Shown here: piece by piece, positions 11,818 through 26,900 of the stretch | Layout of the letters: each line of letters starts with the position of its first letter | Position numbering within the stretch: the first letter of the stretch is position 1 | Assembly: GCA_963662155.1 (NCBI GenBank) | Contig: OY759274.1 | Coordinates: forward strand, 16,592,439 to 16,656,438 | From: Lamellibrachia columna | Taxonomy: Eukaryota > Annelida > Polychaeta > Sabellida > Siboglinidae | Length of the DNA stretch: 64,000 nt | Reading direction: 5' to 3' | Translations under genes and position numbers: made by a program | Notes under the pieces: model-generated | Seen by the model: only the letters and a program-made list of their open reading frames with translations | Told to the model about the DNA's origin: nothing | The model's database searches: none

Positions 11818-12933
11818 ATGAACTCTCTGACGGTATTTGTTCTCGCAGCCTGCGTTATGGCCTCAGCTACTGTAACGTCAGCCGAAGAGATGGTTGGACC
11901 AGATCTGATGAATTACCCTTTCAAAGTCGTTCCAAAAGGTTAGTTATTTTAATTTTTACCGACCCGTATTATTTACTGATTTCTTATTCTGGTCAACTGC
12001 ATATTGATTTCGTTCGTTTGTTCGTGTCACGTGAGTATTTGATTCCCGGGGGTTGTTCGTTATGATTTCTTGACTTTACTTATTATGTTCATGTATGGTA
12101 ACTTTAACTTTTAAAATGTTTTTGAACACATTAATAGTTAATGCAAGCATACTCTACAAATCGTAATGTTTTGAAGTATATCAACACAAACACCACACAC
12201 CCACACGGACGCACGCACGTACGCACGCTCGCACGCACGAACACACACACGCAAACACACACATACAAACACATCGCGTTCTGGCTCAGCTAGTGACAAT
12301 TACTGTTCCACATTTTTAGCAGGTGGCGGCGTCGACTTGTTCTGTTTGTATTCTGAGGGATCATTCAATTTGCGAGTTGAATTACGACAGTCGATACCTT
12401 GGCGTACAATGAATGGGCGATGTGTTCACTGCTTCATGTGCGGCCCCAACGGCATGGCATGCGAGAGTACACCGTAAGTAGAACCAACACACACTGGTTG
12501 AAAGTAGAGTGTCACTTGGTAAATAATGTATGGTCTGACATTAGCTGCATATTTTCGAGGACACTTGTGTATCATACCGTATCTTTATTTTCCCAGTTCA
12601 CCAAGACGTTAATATTTCCAATAGTTGAATGTGTCAATATTTGTGAACAATGATGAGTATTGTTTTTTTGTGGTTTAATAAAGAATCAATACCCTTTTTA
12701 TTTAACTGGTTGGTTATGAATGTGAATCAAAATAGTTGTCAACATTTATGTATATTGTTTTATTAAACTTTTATTTACTACATTTTTTAACTAAAACATT
12801 TATTAAGGAAACTGTGAAAGGCAACATAAAGATGTTTATTGTGAATGATCGTTTACACATATGTTAACGTCTCAATGCGATGAAATTACCGTACTAATTA
12901 CGTCGTGGTTTTAGATGGCCGTGCAGAACATGA
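11818..12933 (+). CDS. Small secreted six-cysteine peptide, copy B (3 exons)
   Basis: Proposed exons are 11818-11938, 12320-12473 and 12915-12933, giving 97 aa. The signal peptide matches copy A apart from one Val-to-Ala change. The mature region has the same six cysteines and differs at Glu-to-Ala and Asp-to-Glu. The intron-1 donor is GTTAGT rather than GTAAGT, so splicing may be weaker. Intron 2 has the same stop-in-donor arrangement as copy A. A change in exon 3 (TGC TGA to TGC AGA) extends the C-terminus by Arg-Thr before the stop. The canonical AATAAA downstream makes this the best-formed copy. Function unknown. Confidence 0.6.
12192..12272. repeat. Intron-1 CA/GCAC microsatellite of unit B
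   Basis: Shorter counterpart of the tracts at 2668-2793 and 20671-20850. Confidence 0.8.
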
Positions 12934-13175
12934 AGATATTTACCAACAATATACATGTCCAGTTCCTACGCAAAGACACAAGGAGTGTCAACATAATCGT
13001 GCCCGAAGACAATGCTAATCATCTAAAGACAACACCAACATGACAACATCAACGAAACAGGGCGTGTGTATACAGGCGTACTCCAAAGCATTGCACTCAT
13101 CTAAGGACAATAATATTATCTGCATGACGACACCGATGTATCCTGTGACATTTTGATGTACCATATTGTGATGTC

Positions 13176-13181
13176 AATAAA
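13176..13181 (+). promoter_or_regulatory. Poly(A) signal of peptide gene B
   Basis: Canonical AATAAA about 245 bases after the proposed stop codon. It would define a final exon of about 280 bases, mostly 3' UTR. Confidence 0.45.
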
Positions 13182-13849
13182 AATAAGAATAACAGTGAAG
13201 CGTTCTTTGTGAATGTTGGTTTGACAACCTTAAAGAAGATGTATCGTGTTGACAAAATACCGATTTTTGACACTCACTGACATACATTCAGACACACGCA
13301 AACTAATTATAAAAACAAAGCCTCGCAAGTATATGTTAGTTGTGATTGTTTTAAAAAACACACTTATGCCACTCACTTCTTCATATCAGCCGTAGCCCGA
13401 TGACAACTTCCCCCCACTACGCGTCCTTGCACGAGATGTTGCCATTATCGGGAATGTGTCTGTCTTGCCCTAAAAAGAATTTATAGTGGACAAGGGGAGT
13501 TGTGTCGTGTATAACGTAAAATAAAGGATTGTAGCAAATATGAAGGACTGGAGGGAAGCGAAAGCGATGTGTAAGCAATGCCCTCAGTTCGGATGGTAAA
13601 CATGGCCTGATTGACAACACAAGGGCAAAAATCAATAATGTTCAATAATGTATTTATTTATTCAGCTGGAATCAAAGTCGATATATCGAACAACCATCTT
13701 CGCTGTCCCATATCGTACCCATATCGTTGACGTGTTAGGATAACACATTCCCTCCAAACTACATAACCGGTTACACTCTGAGTGACACAAATCTGAGTCT
13801 TTTTGGTTTGTCTGACAGTAGGAGTATTTTATCAAAAAAATACACTGGT

Positions 13850-14340
13850 ATTGCATCATGATTTGGACGATGATACATCACGCAAAACACTGAAACTTGA
13901 GGGCGACACAAAAGTATTCAGAAACGTTAAAAGATTCACAAACTGTTCAAAATGGTGTAGACAAAATGGAGCTACATTGTCTGATAAAAAGGAAATGTTG
14001 TTCAATTTTGGGAAATGTGAATGCCTACGTATAGGACATGGAGACATTGATAAAGTATAAAACATAGGGGATGCTATACTAGGTAGAACTATAGCAGAAA
14101 TAGAGAGCAACATATACGGTTGACATGTACGTTTTATAGAAAGGTGGAATTGACGGTGTAATATGTAATATCAAAATGTCATAGAAAAGATGTATATAAA
14201 CAATGTAGCGAAGATCAAGTAAGGTTATTCCAGATATTAGTGTGTATAAATGTGTTCTTCATGCTAAAAGAATGTAGTAAACCCGTATTTTGAACACGAG
14301 AAAGTACTCATTCTCACAGAGAAGCTTGTTGTTTTGGATG
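13850..14340 (+). mobile_element. Decayed CR1-like LINE reverse transcriptase fragment (unit B)
   Basis: Same old insertion as 4380-4860. An open stretch at 13803-14060 contains DLDD, EMLFNFGKCECLRIGHGDID and other segments alignable to the reverse transcriptase at 16509-17882. The catalytic FADD equivalent reads LEGD, so it is dead. Confidence 0.75.
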
Positions 14341-14552
14341 AAAAGTTTGGTAAATATTGTTAACTCCTTAATATATCCATCATTCGTATGAAATTAGGTA
14401 AATCTTTAATAACATCTTGTGGAAGAACGGAACACATAACGTAGTGACTTCCCAGTGGGTTTGACGACGTTGATAAATAATTACCATAGCCATATAATGT
14501 AGATATGAGTCGTATTTTAAAATAAATGTTAAAAGTAGGCTTTCATGGCCAA

Positions 14553-16200
<1,648 letters not shown>

Positions 16201-16414
16201 CATGCAACGTAACTTCGCCTTCGATTGATATTAAGGCTAGAGAGTGGCTTCCTCTTGTACATATTGTAGTATATTTTGCTAGTTTCCTTTTCTTTAGCTG
16301 TGCTGTGTGTTTATATATGTCTGGTTGTTTTTATATGTCAGGTTGTATTTGTATCAGGGTTAACAAGTGTCTGACCTTAAGATAGAAACCGTGCGGCATA
16401 AATACTTTCTCTTA

Positions 16415-17885
16415 ACAAGATTTAACAAGATTTGCCATCCAAGCCAAAGGCCCAGATGGCAAGTGGACAAGGAAGCCATTGGCTTATCGAGAGTCCAACA
16501 ATGTTCATCTACTTATAGCCTGCCCTCCTGAGATATGTGTGAACCTTGTTTTTAAACATATTCACGCTGCTAGCAGTTACACAATCTGTAGACAATTTGT
16601 TCCATTCATTTATTGTCCTCTGTGAGAACAAGTGCTTCCTGATGTCCAATCTACATTGATCCTTTACTAATTTTACCTCATGTCCTCTAGTTCTGCTATC
16701 CTTCTTGAGTGAGAAAAACATATTTCTATCAATATTTTCATACCCATTCAATATCTTAAAAACTTCAATCTGATCTCCTCTTAACCTCCTTGTCTCTAGA
16801 GTTGTTAAACCACATTCTTTCAAGCGTTCTTCATAACTAAGGTCTCTCAGTTCTGGAATCATTTTAGTTGCTCTCCTTTGTATGCGTTCAAGCGTATCTA
16901 TATCCTTCTTACGATATGGTCTCCATGCCTGTATACAGTATTCTAAATGAGGTCTAACTATTGCTTTATAAAGAGGTATAATTAACTTTTTTTCCTTGTA
17001 TGTTATGTTTCTTCTAATCAATCCAATAATTTGATTACCCTTTGAAGCTGCAATACCACACTGCTCTGAAACTTTCATATCAGCGCTTATTGTAACTCCT
17101 AAGTCCTTTTCTTTTATAGTAATACCCAGAACAGTATCTCCCATTTTATAGTTTACATTCAAGTTCCTATGTCCTGTATGTAGGCATTTACATTTCCCAA
17201 AATTGAACAACATCTGCCATTTCTCAGACCATTTCACTAATCTGTCTAGATCGTTTTGTAAATGTTGTTTATCACCATCAGTATTAACCTTTCTAAACAG
17301 TTTTGTGTCATCCGCAAATTTCAGTACGTTACTTGTTATACTGTCGTCCAAGTCATTGATATAAATTAAGAATAATATAGGTCCTAATACTGATCCTTGA
17401 GGTACCCCACTCAAAACCGATTTCCAATTTGAAACTTCTCCATCTACTACAACTCGTTGTCTTCTGTCAGTCAGCCATTGTTCTATCCAGTCAGTTATGC
17501 TATCCCCGATACCATGGGCTTTTAATTTAAGTAGTAATCTTTGATGTGGCACTTTGTCAAAAGCTTTCTGAAAATCTAAGTAGATAATATCTACTGGCGA
17601 TCCCACGTCTATCCACTTAGTGATTTCTTCCAAAAAACATAACATATTTGTTAAGCATGACCTCGCTTTAAGGAATCCATGTTGAGATGAATTTAATAAT
17701 TTATGCTTAACGAGGAATTCCACCATATGGTCTTTAATTAACCTTTCTAATAATTTACAAATCACTGACGTTAAACTCACTGGTCTGTAATTCTCTGACT
17801 TATTTCTCGAACCCTTTTTAAATAATGGTATGATGTTTGCTTCTTTCCATTCAAACGGAACAACTCCCTCTTTTAATGACAATAA
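16415..17885 (-). mobile_element. 5'-truncated CR1-like non-LTR retrotransposon with open RT
   Basis: Inserted on the minus strand, with a probable 6-bp target duplication ctctta at 16409-16414 and 17886-17891. The uninterrupted site is visible in the paralogous spacer near 9430. An uninterrupted frame (16509-17882) covers the reverse transcriptase from before the NYRPVSLTSV motif, through [25 protein letters not shown] and catalytic FADDTKLF, to the C-terminal tail. No ATG begins it: the first codon is TTG at the truncation point, and the endonuclease and ORF1 are missing. The 3' end has TTAAATCTTG-type repeats. The intact frame suggests a fairly recent insertion, after the segmental duplication. 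It cannot move by itself. Confidence 0.9.
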
Positions 17886-17891
17886 CTCTTA

Positions 17892-19370
17892 CTTACTGCC
17901 TCCCATTGTTTCTGTTATTACGGCAGAAACTCCCAAAATGGTCGTATGTTTTACATGTATTTTATCTTACAATCTTACATTCCTCACAATATCCCTGTGT
18001 CACTGCTAACTCCCGTCTTACACCCCTCGATAGGTGTAATCATAAGTTAGGCCTCCTACTTCCACATTGAAACAATGCAGGCTTTAGCAGCAACCCATGC
18101 TTACAAGCTAGGCCAGTGCAACACAGGCCTGATGTTGCTAATTGCTATTACGAGCCCTGACATGGGCCAGTGTAAACAAGACATTTCAAGTAAGATGATA
18201 ATTTAGTAACATTTATATTTGTAGTAGTGCATAAGGCAAATTTGATTGTTTACTCTGAAACAGTGTGGATATCGACATTATGTCATAACTATTGTTAATA
18301 CCTGAGCAGTATATGCATTTCTGACTGTAAAGACCAACCATTTTGTGTATTACCATAAAGCGATTTTACAAAATTAGTACTCTTTTCAATAAGTAATATT
18401 TACAATTCCCTCAAATTATATTACATTTTGCTGCTTGTATTTCATTGAAATCTTGCCATGTGATGAATATGTTGAGTTTTTGCCACAATAAACGTTATCA
18501 TGTTCGTAGGCAACGCGTAGGAGGCCCACATAATGTTCCTTTATATATTATATAAATAAATACACATAATGTAAACTTTTATAACACTATATGTGGCACT
18601 ACTAATCAAAGTAGCATAATAACAGCACAAAAATAGCACTAACCTGGCCCCTGGAGGTAAAGGGAAGAGTGGAAGACTGACACCAGCAGGGAGAAGGGTT
18701 GTGGAAGTAGATACAATCTAAATGAGATAGAAGTCTTGGAAGATGGCAGAGAATGTAGGTAGAGATCGCACGAAATGGCAGAAGTTACCGAGTGACTAAT
18801 GCATCAACTGGGGTGACAAGAGGATATGTAAGCATATATACTAATCAAAGTAATACTTGTTTGACCATATGTAGCTACAAAAGCATCTAACTGTTCGCGT
18901 TAACGACCAGTGCCATTGTTTCCATTATGTACATCGGAAACAATATCTCACCTATTTGTGTCATATCGGCAGAAATACCTTTATCTGCCCGGTACAAAAG
19001 CAACACTGATATGCAGAGCAGGACAAACGTTAAATCCTAACAGCTGTATTATAGCACGTAGGTTACGGGGAAAAAAACCCACTGACATTAGCCCACAAAG
19101 TAAAGCCCCCACACAAAACCCCAGTTAACAGTTGCCAACCAATGACATGTATTCCCTGTTGTTGCCAGTTCTGCCGGTTTGTGCCCGGCAGAAACTATAT
19201 CTGGCCGACATAAATACACCATCTCCCCTACTTCGTCCAACCCTGGATTGTACTGTGTCTTTTGTATTGTAGCTATACTGTTATTCCGCTGATATTTCCT
19301 GGTGTTCCTATGTTTTATTTATCTACTGCGAGCACGAATTGTAGTTCGAAACAAATCATGTTACTAAGTA
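17892..19370. repeat. Segmental duplication spacer leading to unit C
   Basis: Counterpart of 9440-10900 with scattered substitutions. No gene is seen; small frames are not conserved as proteins. Confidence 0.75.
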
Positions 19371-20204
19371 TATATAAGCTTAAAACCAATATTTATATCC
19401 AATTATGTTGTCAACAAGACAGGACAATGGTAATTGATGTCAACAATTAAAACCAGACCTCAAGTGTTATTCATTCTCCTTAAATTATGTTGTTGTAATA
19501 CTGTGTCATTCAGTATTAACACAAATCCAAGTAGAATCCATAGCAGACAAAATGTTTACATTTACGAAATATTATACAAGGAGTTATTCAAAAGGCCTAT
19601 AGTAAGACATTTAATGTAAAACATTCAGGGAAATTAATGTAGCTGACGCAACGTTAATTCTGGGAATGCCAAAGAGAATAACACACGAAACTCTATGATT
19701 CTCCGCACCACGCCGCCCTCAGCGATTACAATCATCAAAGTGTAGAAACGAAAAGGTGATAGGTTTAAATGTCGACGTCATAAAACGCAGCACTGAACAC
19801 AATTCTACATCGCCCGCCCACGTCTGTCACCTCGTCGCCGGTTTTGTGTGATATATTTATCCGCACACTTTAACACAGCTAAGTTGAACGATACAAACGA
19901 AGTGGTTCCCCGCTGACTACGAATGATGACGATGTGTTTAATATGTTCTGGTTAGGAAACTCACCACAAAAACATTTGCTACACGGCTTAATACACACAA
20001 ATTCGGTAATATAACATTAGTTTTCAATAAAATGAGTATGACATTTTCCAGCATTTAGGTTGAAGGTCATATCTAACAAACACTTTGAAAATAATTGGAT
20101 GTTAATGCCACACAGTGACATTTCAGTGCGTCCAAATTGCATTATTCTTTGAAATAGATCACATTAACACAGGTTTATTAGTGTGGGTGGAAAGGTGTGG
20201 AGGG

Positions 20205-20212
20205 CTATATAA
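20205..20212 (+). promoter_or_regulatory. TATA box of peptide copy C
   Basis: CTATATAA, 84 bases before the ATG, in the conserved promoter block. The promoter therefore looks intact even though the gene body is lost. Confidence 0.65.
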
Positions 20213-20288
20213 TAGGCGCAGGAGATCTTAGTGGTCATATCAGAAGATCCCCGAAGAAACGTCAGCTCGAGTAAGAGAAGCAACCAAG

Positions 20289-20409
20289 ATGAACTCTCTG
20301 ACGGTATTTGTTCTCGCAGCCTGCGTTATGGCCTCAGTTACTGTCACGTCAGCCGAAGAGATGGTTGGACCAGATCTGATGAATTACCCTTTCAAAGTCT
20401 TTCCAAAAG
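20289..20409 (+). pseudogene. Secreted-peptide copy C, exon 1 only
   Basis: Exon 1 is intact: the same 40 codons as copy A with one Val-to-Phe change, and a good GTAAGT donor at 20410. The intron runs into a pure (CA)90 and then minus-strand LINE sequence, and I find no exon 2 or 3 before 24,000. A transcript could start here and splice to an unknown downstream exon, but as seen this is a broken copy. Confidence 0.65.
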
Positions 20410-20669
20410 GTAAGTTATTTAAATTTTTACCGACCCGTATTATTTACTGATTTCTTATTCTGGTCAACTGCATATTGATTTCGTTCGTTTATTCGTGTCA
20501 CGTGAGTATTCGATTCCCGGAGGTTGTTCGTTATGATTTCTTGACTTTACTTATTATGTTCATGTATGGTAACTTTAACTTTTAAAATGTTTTTGAGCAC
20601 ATTAATAGTTAATACAAGCATACTCTACAAATAGTAATGTGTTGAGTATATCAATGATTGAAGTATATC

Positions 20670-20853
<184 letters not shown>

Positions 20854-20861
20854 ATTGGTTT

Positions 20862-21075
20862 CTATGATGCTAGCATTTACACAATCTGCAGATAATTTGT
20901 CCCACTCAAGTATTGTCCTTTGTGAGAATTAATACTTTCTGGTATCTAGTCTACACTGTTCGTTCACAAACGTTACTGCGTGTCCTCTAGATGTTTTATT
21001 TTTGAGGTGAGAACAAAGTATTTCTATCAATATGTTGATACCCATTTAACATTTATTAGCTATTTTCACCTTGAC
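20862..21075 (-). mobile_element. CR1-like LINE 3' fragment, decayed
   Basis: The minus strand aligns with the C-terminal part of the 16415-17885 element (the segment holding gctagcanttacacaatctg, then the bracket around tgtgagaa..ctagt). It follows the (CA)90 directly. Confidence 0.7.
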
Positions 21076-21099
21076 AATATAATGGTTTTAACCACAAAT

Positions 21100-22520
21100 C
21101 AATAACTCAATCATTCATTCAATCAATTAATCACTTAAATAAATCAGACATTTAACTGAGACAAAGACTACATGCAATATATATTATTGTACGCATATAT
21201 ATATATATCTAGCATGAGACACCACTTAATAATAATGAATGTTGCTTCAATCATTCGATTAAATGCTGAAGAGTGTCACATAAAGCTACACTTGAAAGTA
21301 ATTACGACCACATGTTGAAATAAATTAAATAAAAGCGAGTACTGAGATAAATATACCCATCTGGTGGTAAAAATGTGGGTCTAGACTAACCTTTGGATTT
21401 GAGCCTGGACATGCTTCTATACCGTAAGTCTAAACGGTGTTTGTTTCGTTCATAACATTAAAATAATGCATACGTATGTCTTCCTATTCGTTGTTGTATG
21501 TTCGCCTAACTGCTCAATGTTTGGGTAAACTTCGCCGAGGTATGTGGATATTGACGGAAACCTGGACAATAGAACAATTTACAAAAAAACAATTCAAATC
21601 GACACAATTCAAACATGGAAAACCAAGGAGGAACAGAGGGCAGGAGTTGTGTAAGAATACGGAAGATAATGGAAAGATAAGCGGTGGAGTAATCTAAAGG
21701 TTAGATATCTACGTGGGAAAGCGACCGGGAAGATCAACATTCTGAGGAGACGCTGGTAGTTGGGAGGGGGTGTTTGATTAGGGTGAGATACGGCAGGTGA
21801 AATACGGACCGATGATATTACAAAGGTTTGGAAGACTCAAACAGCAAGGTTCAGCTATCTGTGCATGTACTGGCAAACAAATGAAACAATGTCCTTCGGA
21901 CACACCACTTGGAGACAGTGAAGGAGTGAAACGTTTGGTTGAGGCTTTGAACATTTCGAGCCGAGTGCGGCTCGACTGGACTTCTCTGGAAGAACATGAT
22001 TTTCTGCTCTCAGCCTATGCCGATAGACTACGAAAATAATAGAAGTGTACAGTTAAAATACTATTATAATATTATGCATTACTGGTATTTAAACGGGTAA
22101 CATGCGGGCCACACCATATAAAACTGGTATTTAGACGGGTAACAAGCGGGCCACACCATATAAAAGTAACTAATCTGCGTAACAGAATGGCAGGCTAATT
22201 TGTAATAGAGAAATATGAAACAACTATTAATATATTTATTGTATCAAACGCCATAGTATACAAGTATATACGTAGGTTGAAAGACGTTCATGTGTTTTTT
22301 TTCTTATTCAGAGCATTTAAATTACACTAATAACATTTTACTAAAACATTGTACAATTACAACAAATCTATGAATTATTGAGCCTTCACAACATGCACAG
22401 ACGCATCTTTAACTGGCGATCTGTACATAAGGAATTTGCGACAATGTTCGTGAATATATCTTGGTCGAGATTCCCAAAAAAATTCCATGTATGTCTGTAT
22501 GTAGGCTGGTCTCACCTGAA
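21100..22520. other. Mostly unannotated AT-rich DNA
   Basis: No recognised gene. A frame at 21797-22039 ends in a plausible-looking helical tail (GVKRLVEALNISSRVRLDW..LLSAYADRLRK, stop 22039) and could be the last exon of a gene or a transposon remnant, but I find no partner exon and no family match. Two copies of a short sequence (tggtatttanacgggtaaca) lie at 22083 and 22127. Confidence 0.35.
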
Positions 22521-22528
22521 CATGGCTG

Positions 22529-22975
22529 ATAGCCGGCCTCACACAGCCATGGCTGATGGCCGGTCTCACACAGCCTAGGCTGGTGGCCGGTCTCACACGG
22601 CCTAGGCTGGTGGCCGGTCTCACACGGCCTAGGCTGGTGGCCAGTATCACACGGTCTAGGCTGGTGGCCGGTCTCACACGGCCTAGGCTGGTGGCCGGTC
22701 TCACACGGCCTAGGCTGGTGGCCGGTCTCACATGGCCTAAGCTGGTGGCCGGTCTCACACGGCCTAGGCTGGTGGCCGGTCTCATACGGCCATGGCTGGT
22801 GGTCGGTCTCACATGGCCTAAGCTGGTGGCCGGTCTCACACGGCCATGGCTGGTGGTCGGTCTCACATGGCCTAAGCTGGTGGCCGGTCTCACACGGCCA
22901 TGGCTGATGGCCGGTCTCACACGGCCTAGGCTGGTGGTTACCTCACACGGCCATGGTTGGTGGCCAGACTCAGAC
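22529..22975. repeat. 27-bp minisatellite with dimeric higher-order units
   Basis: About 16 copies of a 27-bp unit containing ggctggtggccggtctcaca. Between about 22780 and 22900, two variants (CTAAGCTGG and CATGGCTGG) alternate to form a 54-bp higher-order unit. Because 27 is a multiple of three, frames stay open on both strands without implying a protein. Confidence 0.9.
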
Positions 22976-23258
22976 GGCCTCGTCCATCAGCATATTGTCG
23001 TTGTCACTATGTTTCCGTCGATGGACGTCTTCGTCGGAATTCTTCTCTGCGTTACGTATCTTGTCCGCCTTATTCTCGGTCAACCCTGTCGTAGCGTAAG
23101 ACAAACGAGTAACGCATACATGCAGTAATTCCAAACAGAAACATTATGTCAATAAACAAATGATCTAAGAAAATCAATACCGATTTTCATTAACGAAAAT
23201 TAAACGTAATAAAGCCATTTACTATTAGCATATGTCTACGACCTACGGCGATGGGCTC

Positions 23259-23310
23259 CAACACGCACGCACGCACGCACGCACGCACGCACGTACGCAC
23301 GCACGCACGC
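23259..23310. repeat. (GCAC)n microsatellite
   Basis: About a dozen ACGC units with one interruption. Confidence 0.85.
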
Positions 23311-23433
23311 AAACAAGAGCGAGTATGGCCGAGTTCCCGTTACGCTAAACAGAGAAACACACTTTACATGAAGGTATTGCATAAACGATCACACCGTTGA
23401 TCCATACTAAAAATGAGGAAACAAACGAACGTG

Positions 23434-23766
23434 TGGGGCGCGATAGCATACCGGTCAGAAGGCCGGACTCTCAATCGAGAGAACCCGGTTTCAAATCCCA
23501 CTGCGGTCGCTTCGAACCTTTGGCAAGTTTGATCACCCCACGTTGCCACAGTTCACTCAGCTGTATAAATGAGTACCTGGCAATACAGACAGTGGTGGAT
23601 ATGTGAACGAATAGCCTTCGCGCAGCAATTGCAGCGTGGCTGAATACTTCCCAAAGAAGTTGAGATAGCCTTGGAATGAACAGGTCTGCCAGGGGGTGAA
23701 GTGTAAAGCGCTTTGAGCAGTCCTATGGACCGGATACCGCGCTATATAAGAACATACCTTTACTTT
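23434..23766 (+). mobile_element. tRNA-derived SINE
   Basis: The tRNA-like head includes a B-box-like ggtttcaaatccc (23487-23499). The body has cttcgaacctttggcaagttt and caccccacgttgcc, related to the other SINEs here, and the tail is aagcgctttgagcag..cgctatataagaacatacc. The head is too degenerate for a working tRNA. About 330 bp, in the same sense as the + strand, just downstream of the MFSD6-like gene's 3' end. Confidence 0.75.
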
Positions 23767-23970
23767 ACTGAATGGAATTGGCGGCCCCATTATTCTCTCG
23801 ACTACCCTGAAGGGAAGGAATGACACCACAAGTCAGTGTTGGTAGGGACGATACTATAGATCCTGGTAAAAAGGGATGACACCGCAGACTCTGACGGGAA
23901 TGAATGGCATGGTTGATCCCGGCGAGAAGGAATAACACCTAGGACCCCGACGGATTAGAGTGACATCCCG

Positions 23971-26900
23971 TTATGTTCCCGAGCAGTGAAGCCACCGACC
24001 CTTGCCACTTTCTTCCTCCTTCTCCTTATAGGGGTCGATGCAACACTTGCGCACGGCTATGTAGGTGATGAGGAGGACGGCGGCTGATATCCCGTGGATC
24101 CAGAACGTCTTGCCCGTGCCGTACGCCTCAATCAGCTGGCCGCCTTCCATGCTTCCAATTCCCCGCCCTGGCAAAACGAACCACATTACAACACATGACC
24201 AAATTATTAATTGCAGCACGACATTGCTCGTTGGTGTGGCTGTAATTGATGTTGTAACGCACACGGAAGAACAGAAAGGATTCACCAGTTTAGCGTCAAA
24301 TGTTAGGGTTGTGCAACCAGTAAGGACAACAGATTGCTACCATGTTTCGACGTTTCACCTAAACCACGACAGTTAATCCATTTGATTCCGCTCCCCGGTA
24401 TCATACATACTGCAGCAAACCGCTCGAAGAGGAAATCGAAGATGAATTTAAGCTACACTGTTTGCATTTCATGCTGTGATTAGTGAGATTAGATTAGGCA
24501 TACATTGATGCGTTTAAGTATTATATATATATATATTATGAATGAATAACTAAAAACCTTATATATATATTATGAATGAATGAATCACTGTAATCCTTAC
24601 TGTACTGCATTTAAATCGAATTCTTATACAAATATTCGCACATTTGTCATGAATGGCGTCAAACACTCCCTCGGTAAATATATATATATATATATCTTAT
24701 CCTTATTCGCATGCAATGAAGCACGACACGACACGACATGTTTTATCGCATCATCTACATAAAACAGATATTATATAATTTTTACAAAACAAACAGTAGT
24801 TTAAGTGTTCGGCAACTTCCCCTCAAGTGTGACTCGCACAACGACGTCTCGTTTGCGCAGAATTGGCAACCAGTCGTTTTATGAGTATGTAATTTTCGCA
24901 CCATTTACCTATGCCAAAGTAGAGCGAGCCTATGATGCCCTGGATCGTTCCGTGGAGCCCCTTCGGCGTGATGAGACTCCCGTAGGCAGAGGTAGTCGCG
25001 TAGAACAGGCCGAACGTAACGGAGTGCAGCGGCTCAATGATCAGGACCAGCCACGGACTGGGCAGTATAGAGTAGGCAGACATGCGGATGGCGAATGCGG
25101 CACACGACAGGCAGAGACAGTTGACGTGGCCCAGCTTCTTGATGATCGTCCCGGAGAAGAAAAACATGACGATCTGAGGCACACAGTTCGTTACCATCGC
25201 CAGGCCGAACAGTAGTTGCGGTGGCTGTCCCATCGTCTTGAGGTGGATGAAGAGGAATGTCTCTATGAGGCCCGTATACATGCCGAACACGACTACGACT
25301 AGGAGCAGAAGCGCCACTTCGGGTCGCTTCAGCAGGGCCGGCATGTTCTTGAAGGCAGGGCGTGAAACCCTGACGCCGTCCGACACCCGATACAGCGATG
25401 TCATAAAGGCGCTGAGGAACTCGACGACGGCGAATATGACAAAGGCTGCTGTGTAGTCGGTCTTGTTTTCGCCTCGGCTGAAAAAGTCCATCAGGAATCC
25501 AGACGACAGGGCAAACAATCCGTGACCGACGGTCCCCCACAGTCGCTGTTTGCCCCACTTATTCCTCTCGTCGCCCAGAAAGTCGTACGTTATCGCGTCG
25601 ATAAGGCTAAAGATCGGCGCAAACGCTATTTGTCCGACAAGGAAAATCATCGAAAAGATCCAAAATGTACGACCAAAAGCATTATTCTCAGCGGCAGCTT
25701 TCCGCGCGCCGCACGAGTGTGCTTCCGTTAATGTTGGGCACTTTGCCTCACATGTCAACACCCTCGGTATTTGACAAGTCATCGACATATATACAGAACC
25801 GTTGACCACATACGACGACAGGTACAACCGTTGAGATTCTCCGCTGCTATTTTCACCGACAGAATGCATTAATTGTTTCAACTTTAAATCAAGCTGCATA
25901 ACCGAATTTGCGCTAAGATCATCTTCCGAACTACCCAGCAACACACATCTTGAAGGAGATATACTTTGGCCGACTGCGTCGATGGTTTGCTCTAAACAAA
26001 TTCGAGAGTCAATTCCGTCGGCGCTCGACAAAGAGCATTCCAAGAAGCAGTCGGTTCTGTTGAATGATATTGGTGGCATATGTGATGCTCCTTGTTCCTG
26101 TAACACGTATGGAGAGTTGCTCTTGAAAGTCGATATTGGCGATTCCGAGACGTTGGATGCTGTACGTGACATACACAACTCGATGTACGTGCCTTGATCA
26201 CCACAGTGGAGTTGGAGAGAGACGCCAGGAAGGGTGGCGTGAGGCACAAACAGGAGGAAACAGTGAGCGACTCCAGAGGCGATGCTGCACGCGATCAGGA
26301 TGGCCTTGTGCCTCTGTACCTTGTCTGCGATGGCTCCGATGCCCACCCGGATGATGGCGCCGGCGAACGGCATCACGCCCCATATGATGCCCGTCTCCGA
26401 CATCGTCAGGCCGATCTCCTTCATGTACAAGCCCAGGTAGGCGAACAAGCTGGACACAGCTGGAACACGACACACATGCTATGAGATGATGTGACTTGAA
26501 GCATCTGCTTCTGGCACCGACCTTTTGATGCCGTTATAGAAGATAAGACTGAAAAACACTGCTTTCTTGTTTCTTATAATTTAAGCACACACATCATTTC
26601 ATCATATAATTTATTTATGTTAGAACAATATGAATTATGAAATAATTACTCTATCAAGAAGACATGACATAATTGGGGAGCAGAGATATCACACGTTCCC
26701 CGGAATGTCACGTCACATATTCTACACATGCACACTAAACGTGTATTATGCACTAAACTACGAAATCACTGTTTCTCATGGGGGGGGGGCTAATTTACAT
26801 CAGCAATCTTAGACGGAGGATCACTTGAGAAAATTAGCCTATACCCAAACTATTAGGTCATTTCAAAATATGCAAAAGAAGTTAAATCGAATGAGACAAC

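Noticed and set aside
22556..23128. 190-codon repetitive frame and its 181-codon antisense partner
   Set aside because: The 27-bp period keeps frames open on both strands; no splice, signal or domain evidence.
23434..23510. tRNA gene
   Set aside because: The tRNA-like head has an insertion in the B box and is attached to a SINE body; the same reasoning applies at 29236 and 36446.
25034..25558. 174-codon minus-strand frame
   Set aside because: Shadow of the MFSD6-like exon in another frame.
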